A stretch of DNA of 64,000 nt from Hysterangium stoloniferum (GCA_015178975.1 WHVD01000007.1:1178001-1242000); one strand, 5' to 3'; shown: positions 34,868 to 46,255, counted from the first letter of the stretch. Translations and numbers: made by a program. The notes: generated by a model from the letters alone, not told the origin.

Positions 34868-35601
34868 AATGGCGTATGGAGACTATAGCGCCTTTATCAA
34901 GTTAATGAGAAAGTATCTCACTCTGCGAAGAATCGGGATATTAATTCAAGAGACCATTTACTTAATGAGGTGGGGATACTTCAGCGCCAATCATTGAGTA
35001 CACTCAAAATACTCACCATTCTAGACCCACTTACCCGCATCGAATTCGACAACAGGCGTCAGTTTTCTTAAATATGTACGGGATTTCAAGTGTTTTACGG
35101 GGGAGGAATGAAGATGACACTGCCAATCTTATGGTATATTTGGGTTCGGCCTTCCGCTGGTGTCCCGGCGCTCGATGGGACGATCCAGATCAGGCATCAA
35201 CTGTAATTACGTCATCGATTTACAATGCTATCATCAAATCCCCGCTACACACCAACCTGAATGAGGTTGCGTCGGCATTCATTCTACAAATCGCCCGATA
35301 TTTATCGTGCACATGCCATTCACGTACCTACCTCCTCGCCGAGCTTGGGTATATCGTGAAAAAAACTTGCCACGTGCGTCAACTGTCTGTAGAGGAGCTC
35401 ACTGCGAGTAGAGGTTGCATTGAATTCTGGGTACAACCGTGCGTCGCGATATCACATCATTTCATCTGGCCCACCCAACCCACAATAGACAAAATCACTC
35501 ACATAGACGTTCCTTGTTTGGATCTCCTGTACACCTTCTGGTGTGTTGCATGCGCCAAGATGCCTGGTTTCGAGATATTGCTGGAGATGTATTGAAGATT
35601 A

Positions 35602-35829
35602 TGTTGGAATGTGCATCATGGACAACAGATTCCGAAGACTACATCTATTTTTAGGACAACAAAGGAGTTGTGCCACTTGACAAACTTCTCTTTGTTTCAC
35701 CCCTTCCTTTGTTCTGCTGCTTATTGTTCTTACTATTTCATTGTTCTGCCATAGATATATAAGCAGTAGATAGTACTTGATTTTACCTAATTCTGTTAAA
35801 TCTATATACATTACGTTCACTTTCTAACA
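35602..35829 (+). mobile_element. Solo LTR, 228 bp
   Basis: It starts TGTTGGAATGTGC and ends CTTTCTAACA, flanked by GATTA at 35597-35601 and 35830-35834. The inverted partner near 3620 reads through without it. It has an ATATATAAGCAG box near 35756 and several TTTGTTC/ATTGTTC motifs upstream of the box. It splits exon 4 of the Family 1 gene. Confidence 0.9.
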
Positions 35830-36503
35830 GATTATAGTGGACGACGCAAACCTCCTTATAGCGTCCTTGACACTTTATATCGATGGCAGCACGTTAGATT
35901 CACTGTCGTGTAATACCAAGGCCCTAGAAACCTTCTTCCACGACAGCACGCTTCGCACGGATCATATCCATCAGCTGAATGTGGTTTCTTCGCTCATTGA
36001 ACCCCTCCTACGGTATGTTGACAATGCTTTACCTTCCAACATCATCTCATATCTTCCCATGAAAATATCCTACCAGTCTGATTCTGACACACAACCGTCC
36101 AAATTTATTGCTTCTGTTTTCAGGCGAAGACCTGATTCATGTGACTCTGAAGCTGATAGCTGGATCTTCCGACATCCAATCCGCGTGTAACAGAATGCGC
36201 AGCCTCAATATCATCCCCATTGTCTCTCGTCTTCTTCCACATTGTGACGCAATGCGGAGTTCAATCAACGATGAATACCTCGGTCGCTGCCTTAAACGAG
36301 TAACTGTCGCGGCCCATTCCTTCCTTTGTGTCATCGCCACACCTTTCACTGGTGTGTGCGTAACATTTAATTCAAACTGCAGATCAGTGTTGGAGGACCA
36401 TTACTGGCGTGCCGATGCTCTTGTTTCATCCATTGCGCCAGCCCAATTTCTCTTGGATAACACCAATACACAATCCGAACCAGCAGGAGGGATAGTACTA
36501 TGA

Positions 36504-37144
36504 CGCTTTCCTTAACTCGCCACTCGCTTGTTGGCAATATATCTAATTTATGTAATGCTACATAGTTTGAGCCCATTCAAGACCCCATATGGTGACTTTG
36601 TACCGCATGTGGGTGCTTGGCAGCTTCTCGTTGGTGCTAGACACCATTTTGCATACTGGTGGGCGCTAGTATTGGTTAGAATCACGGTCTATCTATCAAA
36701 CGAGAATCACTTCAAATAGACTACCACTGAGATATCACAAGCAGCACATCAGGTAGCTGGGATAGATGAAGCAAGTGATTGAAGAGTAGCAAAAGACACC
36801 CGTAACAAACATTCACTAATGCATGCCGCCGACATTGATCTCGCTCAGATTCATCTAATCTTCAAAATCTGTGTTAAATTCCCGGATTGGCAATCATGAG
36901 GCACAGAACTTGGAACAAAATTAGAGGCCTTTAAAATGATCTGATTAAGTCCAAGGAATAAGTGTCAAAATGGTACAGTGACGTGAGAATATCCTGCCTG
37001 TATTATACAAGAAGGATTAGTGGGCCTTCAAGTTGGTTAAAAGGAAAGGATGGAACAGTGTGTATCCTGGAGCACGGCCACAATCCTAAGCCTGGAAGTC
37101 GACTCTCGGGCTAACTGCACCTAAAAAGCACAGCATTCCCTTCC
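36504..37144. other. Inter-module spacer and inverted upstream block
   Basis: Inverted partner of 2331-2946, with the same order of pieces. The part from 36786 on also matches 44705 onward in direct orientation. No gene seen. Confidence 0.5.
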
Positions 37145-38090
37145 GGAATAAAATATCGAAAAAAGCCATCTTGGTGCAGCCAACATATGAAACGCCGTAC
37201 AGGAGATTCATTCAAGGAACGTCGGTGTGGGTAGTTTTGTCTGTTGTGGGCTTGGTGGGCAGGATAAAATGATGTGATATCGCCTCGCGCGGTTCTACCC
37301 ATAATTCAATGTAACCTCTGATCGCAGTGAGCTCCGCCACAAAGAATGTCTACACCCATTATATAGACTCTCTAACCTCCCTAGACTCCCTAGATCTATA
37401 GTAAGCCTTTATACCGACTAGTAAATAGGGATCTCGCGGAAGTAGTGTGTCTAGCCGAGTCTAGCTAGCTCTCCTAGATAGCTCTAGTCAATATAGACGG
37501 CATACTTACTGATCTTCCCACTTTCCTGATGCACGATACCTGCAATGCATGGAGGTGGGAAGTATCCGGGGATTTGAAGGATAAATGTCGACCCAATCTC
37601 ATCTACGTTGGTCGCGCTGATTTCATTACAGCATTGTGCAGCGAAGACGTAATTGCAGTTGATGGCCGATCTCTATCGTCCCATCGAGCGCCGGGAGACG
37701 AGGAGACGGCCGAACCAAATTATGCCAGAAGCTTGGCAGTATGTCATCCGTTCCTCTGCGATCCAACATTCGAAACCCAGAACCCTTTCTAAGTCCACGC
37801 CTTTTTCCGAATTCGACAGGGATAGGTGGGTCTAGAAGGTCGTGAGTATTTTGAATGTATTCGCTGATTGACGCTGTTGTATCCCTACCTCAATAAATCA
37901 ATCCTCGCATGAATTACTATTCCCAGCCTGAGCGGAGTGAGATAGCTGAGCCGAAACCCATCAACGAGATTTTGGCCTTCCCATCGTGCACGCACCATTC
38001 GGTTGTATATCATCAACATTGTCATCAGCAAATATTTCTTTGCTCTGTAAAGTACTTTTATCCCCCAGCTTGAGTTGGAGTCCTTTGTCT
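37145..38090 (-). pseudogene. Family 1 fragment, exons 2-3, with CTAG-rich insertion
   Basis: Inverted partner of 1390-2330. Exon 3 end sequence (about 37145-37340) and start sequence (about 37515-37830) flank the insertion at about 37345-37510. Exon 2 traces continue to about 38090. It is broken in the same manner as its two sisters. Confidence 0.65.
37345..37510. repeat. CTAG-rich insertion, copy 2 of 3
   Basis: Inverted relative to 1936-2111 and nearly the same in sequence (GTCTACACCCATTATATAGA at one end). Confidence 0.5.
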
Positions 38091-38119
38091 TTTCCCAGAA
38101 ACTGGGATCATGACGGAAA

Positions 38120-38335
38120 CCCCGATATGGTTGAATGTTGTCATGGTTATGCTCCTCGTTTCCCTTCCTGTACCTTCAAGGTTCATTATGAAAAAGGTAT
38201 ATGTAATATCTTGCCCGCGTCACTTATCGTTGTATTTTCATTTCTTATCGCCCTAGGTTTGTTAATATATTCTGTACAGTGGATATATTTTAGTGTTTTA
38301 AAGCATGCTGGTGTGTGTATTAGTACATAATTACA
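38120..38335 (+). repeat. Block Z copy
   Basis: About 210 bp before the Family 2 head near 38537, matching 46030-46253 very closely and 1158-1433 in inverted orientation. Confidence 0.5.
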
Positions 38336-38536
38336 TACATTATTATATCCAAGTTCATAAGTTGACAGCTGGGTGTCTCATTGGACGTGCCAGACCCGGG
38401 TTTTTATCTATATCATTGCCATTTAAAGAGCGGCTGGCGGTCTAAATTGGATTATAGTCGCTTGTAACTGGCATAAAGAGACCTACGATGCTTAGATACA
38501 TAATGCCGAGAACTCAGAATCCCAAGAAATCGTGCA

Positions 38537-39178
38537 ATGGTCGGTGAAAGATTGCAAAAGGTCCTCGAAAGCCGAGGAACGTGTTCACCCAGACAAGATG
38601 TCTCACTCTGTTAATTGTTTGTGGTAATAGGAGTCCAAAGGCAGCCAGGTGCTCAAAGAGGTTCCGTTGAAATATAAGAAAAGACTTGATCCAATTGAAG
38701 ACTCGTCACTCCAATGGTTTGAATCGCTGGGAGGAAGAACGGCTATCTTGCTCCAGGCTGTTCCACACGCTGGACCATGTCCAGGCGCGCATTCTAGATT
38801 AAGGGGACTTCTCTCCGTGAGCCCCCCGGATCAAATACCAATTGACTGATGCTTTGTCTTCTTCAAGATATCTCGTGTCCTTGGTGCTTCTTCCCCTTCA
38901 TTTTTCTCCCTCAAGAATTGTCCACCAAAAAATAAACTACACTTGTGATCAAATATATTCGAGTTGCTGTCACAGAATATCGGTCATTACCAGGTGTGCC
39001 ACCCGGAACGCTTTGTTATAGACCGGTTTGCCATCAAGTGGTCATAGAATCTGGCTTCCTCGAACTTCTCCTGTATCGCTAAGTATCAGTTATACACTCT
39101 ATGGTCTCAAACGTGCTTTGTGGTGCTCGTTTTACCTTCCTTGCAATATTCGCGATGGTCGTTTTTCTCTCAAGTCGG
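38537..39178 (+). pseudogene. Family 2 block, right outer arm, cut at 39.18 kb
   Basis: The head ATG is changed to ATT (IAKGPRKPRNVF). The middle segment 38649-38849 reads EDSSLQWFESLGGRTAIL, and a tail segment begins near 39000. Similarity to the other copies stops at about 39178, where the divergent Family 1 paralog begins. Confidence 0.45.
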
Positions 39179-39180
39179 AT

Positions 39181-40425
39181 CGTACGAGCAATCATCCATT
39201 CCAGAAATTTACTGCCAAAATTTTTAAATATTGAATATCTTCACAGGCCGTTGTACCCATGGTGTGTTCAACGACGGGCATCTGAAATTTTTAGGTTTTC
39301 GTCAAATGTCGCTCATCGTCCATCGGCTGTGGATCATACCATGTTAGAATGGTTAGGTTTTGTGTTTAGTTGGTGCTGGAAAAACGATTCGCTTGAAACG
39401 ATGTCAAGACTGTATAGAAGTCTGACACGTAGACCCCTGCACACTCACTGGACCGATGTCGCCTCCAAATTCATCATAATTCTCCTTCGAAACCTCCCTC
39501 AGGATGGGAGTTCCAACAATTACATCCTGCTAGATCATTTTGTATTCAATGTCTGCACATTGGGTCAGCTATCACCCGAAGCATTAAACGACATTCACGT
39601 TTACTTGCAATCCACACTGCAAAGGTGAGATATCTTGGGTCTGCTTTCCTCACACTGAGCTGACTTGAGCGATGACTGATGCAACCGAAGATGCCATTGC
39701 AACGTAGACGTAGACCATTCACTAGACTTCGACATGCGGATCTCCGTGGCATGTTCATGGCAGGATGTGCGGTTCAAGATCCTATCTGAGGAATTTTTGG
39801 ATGTCGCCCTAGATATCACTGCCACTGCTCCACAACATTATCGTGTTGGACAGTTCAATTCAAGAATAATGGCTGTGGATCGTTTTTTCGAAGACAAAGC
39901 AATAGCCATTAATTTCACCAAGAAGCTCGATCGCATTGCATCGTTTCTGGCTCTCTACCTACGGCAAGTTGTACATGTCTCTCTGCCAACTGCTATATCA
40001 ACCATTCCTTTCCTTTCTAGTCACCTCCCGACCCAACACAACGCAGAGCACATGGACTTCAATCATGCCTTCAAGATCATTGCAACCATCATAAAGCTCA
40101 TTATCGCTTCTCCGGATCAAGAATCTTCATGTACCGTAGTACGGATGGAAAATGTGCTAGAGCCTTTCGTCATGGCTTGGCGGTATTTGGGTGGACTTGA
40201 CCTTCACAGCCATAATTTCAGCGCCATCTCAAATTGTATGGCTGTTTGTTACTCTCTCCTGTGTTTGATTGCCACCCCTTCACCTGTCTCTCTGTCGTTT
40301 CACACTCGCACTGCCTAGAGGTGTTGAACACAATGGATAAGTCTCTAGCGGATCCCCGCTATCACTCGATGGGCTCGATTAGCTTTTTCGAGACTATTCG
40401 GCAGAGCCACGCCTCATTCCTGTAA
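39181..40425 (+). pseudogene. Divergent Family 1 paralog, 5'-truncated
   Basis: Two exons can be read. The first ends at 39624 (PLHTHWTDVASKFIIILLRN corresponds to PLHTNVDEVASTFILQIAGY of Family 1). An intron at 39625-39690 (66 nt, GTGAGA to CCGAAG) follows at the same position as Family 1 intron 3. The second exon runs from 39691, with ACSWQDVRFKILSEEFLDVA against CCMHQDAWFRNIAGDVLKFI. Family 1 intron 4 has no counterpart here. Near 40285 one base is missing compared with the family, after which the other frame continues to a stop at 40425. Exons 1 and 2 are gone at the 39.18 kb junction. It is much more diverged than any other copy, so it represents an older lineage. Confidence 0.7.
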
Positions 40426-41910
40426 GGTGGGCCTGAAAGACCGGGCATCGCTGATACGCAGCATTGCGTCGCACAGCATTTCTATTTCAGCGTCGGACTA
40501 TATGATTTTACCATGGAATAACTCTTCCCTTTTCATAGCCAACTCATACTATTTTTAATAATATTTTGTATTTAATGAGGGCAAGAGTATTAGCGCATTC
40601 GCGTTTAAGATTCAAGTGAAGAAACTTAAGAAACACATTCTAGAATTCAATAGACATTGGAAGATTTTCGAGAAGAAAACAACAATTTATAGCTCTACTT
40701 TATTTCCAGATACATAGGTGTCGAAATCACTGCCACCTGGTGTATTTCAACATTACTGAGCATCAGTAATTTGCTGTTCAATACCAGTGTCACTTTGAGG
40801 CTGTACCATCCAGTGACTCCTAGGTGTCCCCAAATAATGGCATCACTCGGTATCATAGTGTGCTGTTCAATACCATTTTTATGATAAGGCTGTGCCATGC
40901 AGTGACGCTTCGGTGACCTCTCTTGATGTAGAGAATCAGGAAGAATGCGACTGCGGTCTATTGATAACAGCCACGATGAAGCAAACTTGCCCATCAATGT
41001 CCAGTAGAAGCTTGTTGCCGAAGGGCGGAGCGCCCAGCGTATGTGAATCAGAAATGAATTTTCGTAGAGGAAAGAATGTCATTGCCTTGATGATGTAATT
41101 GAGGGAGTAAGTCTCCAATTTTCAAATTGGTGCCCCACGCTAAGATAATGCGTTAATTTCAAGTGAGTTCTGCCAACTTTATTCCAATCGGACCTTGACC
41201 GTGAAACCCTAAGCTCACCAATACGTGTGGAGTCAGCCTCCCGATCCTCAAGATCTAGCCATGCATGCTGCGTATACCAAGGTATTGCATACTTTTTGGG
41301 CCGCTGAGTATCTGGAAAGTATTTTAATTTTGACGGCTCAACAAATATTTCTTCCTTACCAACTAACAGATTCCTTACTATAGCAGTTAGGTAATTGGTA
41401 TCGGGTAGATATTTATGACATTAGCACAGTGTTCTGTTGAGCTTTGTCTCTGCTTTGCATCCTAAAACCATGGCTGAATATTACTTGTGATTAGCATTAA
41501 TTTTAATGGGAAAAAGAGAAAGAGAGGAGGGAAACATAAACCCCCAAACCCTAAGCCAGCAAAGAGTGAGATGCAAGAACCCCTTTGTAAATGCGTTTCT
41601 CATGTCGAATCACTCTGTAAACACTCTCCGAACATCCCTGTACGAGAAAAGAATCAGGAGGGTGAGTTACAAGTTGAGCCTTTGTCTGACAGAGAGACGG
41701 TTTTCGCTCATTACCCTGCTTTATGGCAATATTAGAAGGTGTTCCCTGTACCGGAGCTGAAAAGCTTGTCAATTTCAGCTGGCCGACTGCTGGCTGCCAT
41801 TTTAAGCCAAGCTCCATGACGATGTAATATATGGTCAACAATTTTGCTCTGTGGTTCCAGGTGTGAAATAGTGTAATGCCTCCACACTGATATTTATTTT
41901 TTGCACCTTG
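40426..41910. other. Non-module DNA without a recognised gene
   Basis: AT-rich to 40700. At 40771-40920 two diverged direct repeats begin GCTGTTCAATACCA, about 90 bp apart. Two overlapping open frames at 41487-41760 begin with basic stretches (NGKKRKRGGKHKPP), but nothing identifies them as genes. No relation to the Family 1/2 module. Confidence 0.4.
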
Positions 41911-42579
41911 TCACAGTTCTTGAGCTGGACCAAGATAGCAGACATGACAAAATGACTTTTTCTGAAAGTAATAACTAAGTATCAAGTTGTGAAAGATTTT
42001 GATGTAATGCTGACCAATAGTGATCAACTGCCTGGTATATGAGTTCGAGTGAAGTATCCAACCAACAGGAGTTATCCTTCCATGGTGCCCTGGAATAAAG
42101 ATTGGTTTTTTCTTCTTGCCTTTGTTACCAAGAATAAGTGCCTTAGCAGCATCTGGTGGGCAACCATCATTTTGAAATCTTTTAGAAGTTGGATTTTGGT
42201 GGACTTTAATCCATCCCAACTGATGAGCATTCTTAGTCCAAGGTTTCATAGTCCTATATGCTACTTGAATGCCTGATTCCTTTACAATGCCCTGCATCTC
42301 TAGAAGATTCACAAATGCAAACAATCCCTCTAGACCTTCCATTAATCCTAAACTGCAACCAAGCCCACTGCAAAGTCTCAAATGCATGGCTTCCTCAGCA
42401 TTTGTAGTATTTGGTAGCTGCTCCCAGAGAGCTTCTTTCATGGTTGAAAATGGCTTAAAAAGTATTTGGGAAGTTCTCTCCTGCTGCCACCAGTCCATCC
42501 AGTTTTTGATACCTGGAAAGTCACAAATAAGCACTGCAGCACATACTTTAAGGGCTTCTGCATCAATAGCTTCTAACAA
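41911..42579 (-). pseudogene. Transposon-type ORF (NTTNAEEAMH), probably partial
   Basis: 222 codons. Recognisable parts are CDFPGIKNWMDWW (about residues 19-31), LPNTTNAEEAMHLRLC (about 55-70), LMEGLEGLFAF (about 78-88), and RFQNDGCPPDAAKALI (about 134-149). From memory, the combination of NTTNAEEAMH with an NDGRPPD-like motif occurs in large families of basidiomycete transposon proteins, downstream of a DDE-type or KDZ-like core. I cannot assign the superfamily from this piece. Upstream (42580-42980) related sequence seems to continue in other frames, so the gene is probably decayed. Confidence 0.45.
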
Positions 42580-43013
42580 ACTGAAAGCATATAATTCAAA
42601 TGTGTCCTGTAACTGTATTGTACCACAGCACTTATTTTCTTGAGATAGGTGTACCAGTTTGAAAATACTGGTAGCAACCTTTTATAAATGATTTTGCTGC
42701 CTTATTTAATTCTTCATTATTTTATGTATTGCCCTCTATTGTTGACCAAAACTGAATAAAGGCCTCCACATATCCATTTGCCTGAGCTTGACTGAAATCA
42801 ACAACAAATGCAAACATTTTATCAGTTAATTTGTGTCCCTACTTCTGACATTGAGAGGCAATACTTTAAAACAGTATTAGAAAGTGTATTCAATAATGAT
42901 TGTAAATGGTGCTATTAGCTGCTGAGAAGAGAACTGGAACCCAACAATGAAGATGTTGAGAATATACAGATAATACTATAAGCACCCAATCAGTTATTCA
43001 TGTTACGACTGTG
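42580..43013. other. Probable decayed extension of the transposon-type ORF
   Basis: Short minus-strand stretches resemble coding sequence (for example DKMFAFVVDFSQAQANGY near 42780-42830), but no long frame is open. No other feature seen. Confidence 0.35.
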
Positions 43014-43560
43014 TCACAACCCCTCGCAAGCCGACAGTTCCCGATGGTATATCATCATAGTATTTATCTTTGTCTTCAATCAAGTTGACATCTCAGAAGC
43101 CGTCGGCTTCCCGACGCTGATGTATACCTCCTGGCTATTCAAACCTGACTATGCCTTTTCTGTCTCGTTATGTTTTGATCTGTCCCTTTGTTATGATGAT
43201 CCATTTTTCACTCTATGTTTCACATGCCGTATATACATGAAACTATTTCCTTTTATCATTATCCCCGTCTCGGCTAACCTCAGCCTCCGATCCCCTCACA
43301 CCCCCTTTTTAGAGTCACGTTCAATTGTCACCTATGGATATTCCACTCTCACCTTAGTTAGTAATCCTTGACACCAAACAGTTTGTATTTAAGTATCCCT
43401 GTATTGTAGATACAAGGGCAATGAGAATATCAACTCAGAACATCCCCCTAGCTCTATTATAAGTATCCCACTGTCTGCATCCTTGGTCTCCGACCTCGGC
43501 CTCCGATCTTCACTGCCCAAAATTTAAGGACATTCGACGTGAACTTGTGAGGGTGCAGCA
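43014..43560 (+). mobile_element. LTR-like stretch, borders uncertain
   Basis: It starts TGTCACAACCCCTCGCAAG, a type of start common in fungal Gypsy LTRs. TATTTAAGTATCCC lies near 43387 and a pyrimidine-rich part follows. No target duplication or partner was found, and the end is a guess. Confidence 0.3.
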
Positions 43561-44040
43561 CATAAGCTGAAGCCAAGGCCTTCCATTCGGCTCCCATCAG
43601 TTACCCGTCATTTAGCCTGTCAGTCAGTTCTTAACAACCATAACAGGAATGGGGCTCAGTTAGAGAGCTTACAGGTTGACCAGGCAGAGTCCAAAGACTA
43701 GTGCATGGAACAAAGTCAGACATATGTAGACAGGGTTGACATGCATGGGCCCCAGCAGGTTGTCTGATGGCTGGTGCATGAGACATAGCAAGTTGGGCGT
43801 AGACAAATGTGACATCTGGGTCCCAGTGGGTTGTCCGGTTAGTTGTAACTTGCTTCTAGAGAGTCAGGTGCCTATAGGATGGGGTCCAGATACTGGCAGG
43901 TTTTCCAGTCCTAACAGTACCCTCCCTTTTAGCCAAAGTTCCATAGAGGCCCTAGAACTTGATAAGGTTCATCAGCAACACATATGTGTCAAAAGGTCAT
44001 GTGATCTGGAAGGTAAGGTTCAAATGCGACAAGCCTATAA
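43561..44040. other. Unassigned DNA
   Basis: Contains repeated phrases such as GGGTTGACATGCATGGGC and GGGCCCCAG/GGGTCCCAG with GGTTGTC (43730-43840). No gene is supported. Confidence 0.3.
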
Positions 44041-44129
44041 AAAATTGAATGTTTTTATGAAAACTCCTTTTTTCATACCCCCATCATTGTCTCTAAAAAA
44101 TGGGACCAAAACCAACACCCAGAAGACCC

Positions 44130-44700
44130 ATTGTCAATGCTGGGCTGTCCGCAGCCTCCACTCATGGCTGCCCAAATCTTGGCACAGTGTGATGAGCAGC
44201 ACTGAGAGAGAAAGGAGGAGGATGAGAGGAAGGCAAAGGAGGGCAAGGAGGAATTGGAGAGGGAGTACCAGGCTGCAGTGGCTGTGGAAAAGGCAGCAGA
44301 GGAGCAGAAGAAGAGAGACAAGGAGGCAGCTCAGGTGGCTGTGGAATGTGCCAGGGCTGCTGCAGAAAGGCCCATGGGGAAGGTAAGTCATAACATTATA
44401 TATTGCTGACTTGTTTCTTTTTAGTGCAAGGCAGTAGAACCTGGGTTGGAGTCCAAGAGCCCCCAAAAGGTAAGCAATGGCTCCACAGGAATGTCCGAGG
44501 AACTGACAAGACCCACAGAAGGCATGCAAGGCAGCTCCAGTGTGACTGGAGCTGAAGAACAACCTGCAGTGCACTGGGTGTGCAATGACCAAAATGCAGA
44601 CTGCTGGTAGAAGTCCAGGCAGTGCCTGGGCTGTTGGCCATGTGCATACCTCAAAGCGAGGTGCTCACTTGTTCACGAGCACATGGGGTCCATGGCAAGG
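44130..44700 (+). pseudogene. Fragment of a charged coiled-coil ORF, possibly transposon-related
   Basis: The best reading of 44200-44385 is ERKEEDERKAKEGKEELERE, then YQAAVAVEKAAEEQKKRDKE, a typical coiled coil. It includes one stop near 44200 (DEQH-stop-ERKEE). An intron-like GTAAGTCATAAC donor lies at 44382, and a second stretch (44430-44680) ends with Cys-rich CLGCWPCAYLKARCS. Longer frames on both strands here are shadows of this biased sequence. The product is not recognised. Confidence 0.35.
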
Positions 44701-44704
44701 GAAG

Positions 44705-44959
44705 TGGGTGGAGTAGCAAAAGACACCCGTAACAAACATTCACTAATGCATGCTGACATTGATCTCGGTCAGATTCATCTAATCTTCAAAATCTGTTTTC
44801 AATTCCCAGATTGGCTATCATGAGGCACAGAACTTGGAACAAAATTAGGGTCCTTTAAAATGATATGATGAAGTCCAAGGAATAAGTGTCAAAATGGTAA
44901 AGTGACGTGAGAATATCCTGCCTGTATTATATAAGAAGGATTTGTGGGCCTTCAAGTTG
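44705..44959. other. Start of the third module copy
   Basis: At about 44705 sequence matching 36786 onward (AGAGTAGC or GAGTAGCAAAAGACACC) begins abruptly. It holds a Family 2 tail and a Family 1 upstream block, as at 36786-37140. Confidence 0.5.
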
Positions 44960-45970
44960 GTTAAAAGGAAAGGGTGGAACAGTGTGTATCCTGTAGGAGC
45001 ACGGCCACAATCCTAAGCCTGGAAGTCGACTCTAGGGCTAACTGCACTAAAAAGGGCAGCATTCCCTTCTGGAATAAAATATCAAAACAAGGCATATTGG
45101 TGCAGCCAACATATGAAATGCCGTACAGGAGATTCATACAAGGAACGTCGGTGTGGGTAGTTTTGTCTGTTGTCGGGTTGGTGGGCAGGATGAAATGATG
45201 TGATATCGCGACACACGGTTGCCCCCATAATTCAATGTAACCTCTGATCTCAGTGAGCTCCACTACAGGGAATGTCTACACCCATTATGTAGACTCTCTA
45301 ACCTCCCTAGACTCCCTATATCTATGGTAAGCTTTTATACCGACTAGTAAATAGGGATCTCGCGAAAGTAGTGTGTCTAGCCGAGTCTAGCTAGCTCTCC
45401 TAGATGGCAGTAGCCAATATAGATGGCATACTTACTGATCTTCCCACTTTCCTGATGTACGATAACCGCAATGCATGGAGATGAAAAATATCCGGGGATT
45501 CGAAGCATAAATGTCGATGCAATCTCATTCACAGTGGTAGTGCTGATTTGATAGCATTTTGCAGTGAAGACGTAATTGCAGTTGATGGCCGATCTCTATC
45601 GTCCCATCGAGTGCTGGGAGACGAGGAGAAGGCCAAGCCAAAATTTGCCAGAAGTTGGCAGTATTTCGTCAGTTCCTCTGCGCTCCACCATTTGAAACCC
45701 AGAACCCTTCTAAGACCATCCCTGCCTGTTTTCGAATTCGACGGGGGATAAGTGGGTCTAGAAAGACGTGAGTATTTTGAATGTATTCGCTGATTGACGC
45801 TGTTGTATCTTTACCTCAATAAATCAATCCTCGCTTGAATTACTATTCCAAACTTGAGCGGAGTGAGATAGCTGAGCCGAAACCCATCAACGAGATTCTG
45901 GTCTTCTCATCGTCCACGCGCCATTTGGTTGTATATAACTTTGTCATCAGCAAATATTTCTTTGCGATGT
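44960..45970 (-). pseudogene. Family 1 fragment, exons 2-3, third copy
   Basis: Same structure as 1390-2330 and 37145-38090: exon 3 end (44961-45265, VELTEIRGYIELWGQPCV in the matching frame), CTAG-rich insertion (about 45272-45440), exon 3 start (about 45450-45765) and exon 2 traces to about 45970. Confidence 0.65.
45272..45440. repeat. CTAG-rich insertion, copy 3 of 3
   Basis: Same sequence and place as the other two, starting GTCTACACCCATTATGTAGA. Confidence 0.5.
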
Positions 45971-46029
45971 ACAGTACTTTTATCCCCCAGCTTGAGTTGG
46001 AGTCCTTTGTCTTTTCCCAGCAACATGGA

Positions 46030-46255
46030 TCGTGATGGAAACCCCGATATGGTTTAATGTTGTCATGGTTATGCTCCTCGTTTCCCTTCCTGGACCTTCA
46101 AGGTTCATTATGAAAAAGGTATATGTAATGTCTTGCCCGCGTCACTTATCGTTGTATTTTCATTTTCTTATCGCCCTAGTTTTGTTAATATATTGTGTAC
46201 AGTGGATATATTTTAATGTTTTAAAGCATGCTGGTGTGTGTATTAGTACATAATT
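46030..46255 (+). repeat. Block Z copy
   Basis: Near-identical to 38120-38335. The Gypsy-class element inserted about 105 bp downstream, between block Z and the Family 2 head. Confidence 0.5.

Larger units (their letters stand above)
33336..36503 (+). pseudogene. Family 1 gene, open apart from two LTR insertions
   Basis: Exon 1 is 33336-33608 (91 codons ending EEW), intron 33609-33664. Exon 2 is 33665-33929 and continues at 34873-34969. Intron 34970-35024. Exon 3 is 35025-35438, intron 35439-35488. Exon 4 is 35489-35601 and continues at 35835-36012, intron 36013-36076 (GTATGT to CCTACCAG). Exon 5 is 36077-36503, ending in TGA after GGIVL. Apart from the miniature LTR element in exon 2 and the solo LTR in exon 4 I found no stop or shift, and all four intron phases fit. 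The gene was therefore probably whole until those insertions. The protein family is unknown; the TATA motif is lost. Confidence 0.75.

Noticed and set aside
43736-44386. A 216-codon arginine-rich protein
   Set aside because: The arginine-rich part is the off-frame reading of a coiled-coil stretch rich in AAG, GAG and GCA; the coiled-coil frame is the more natural one.
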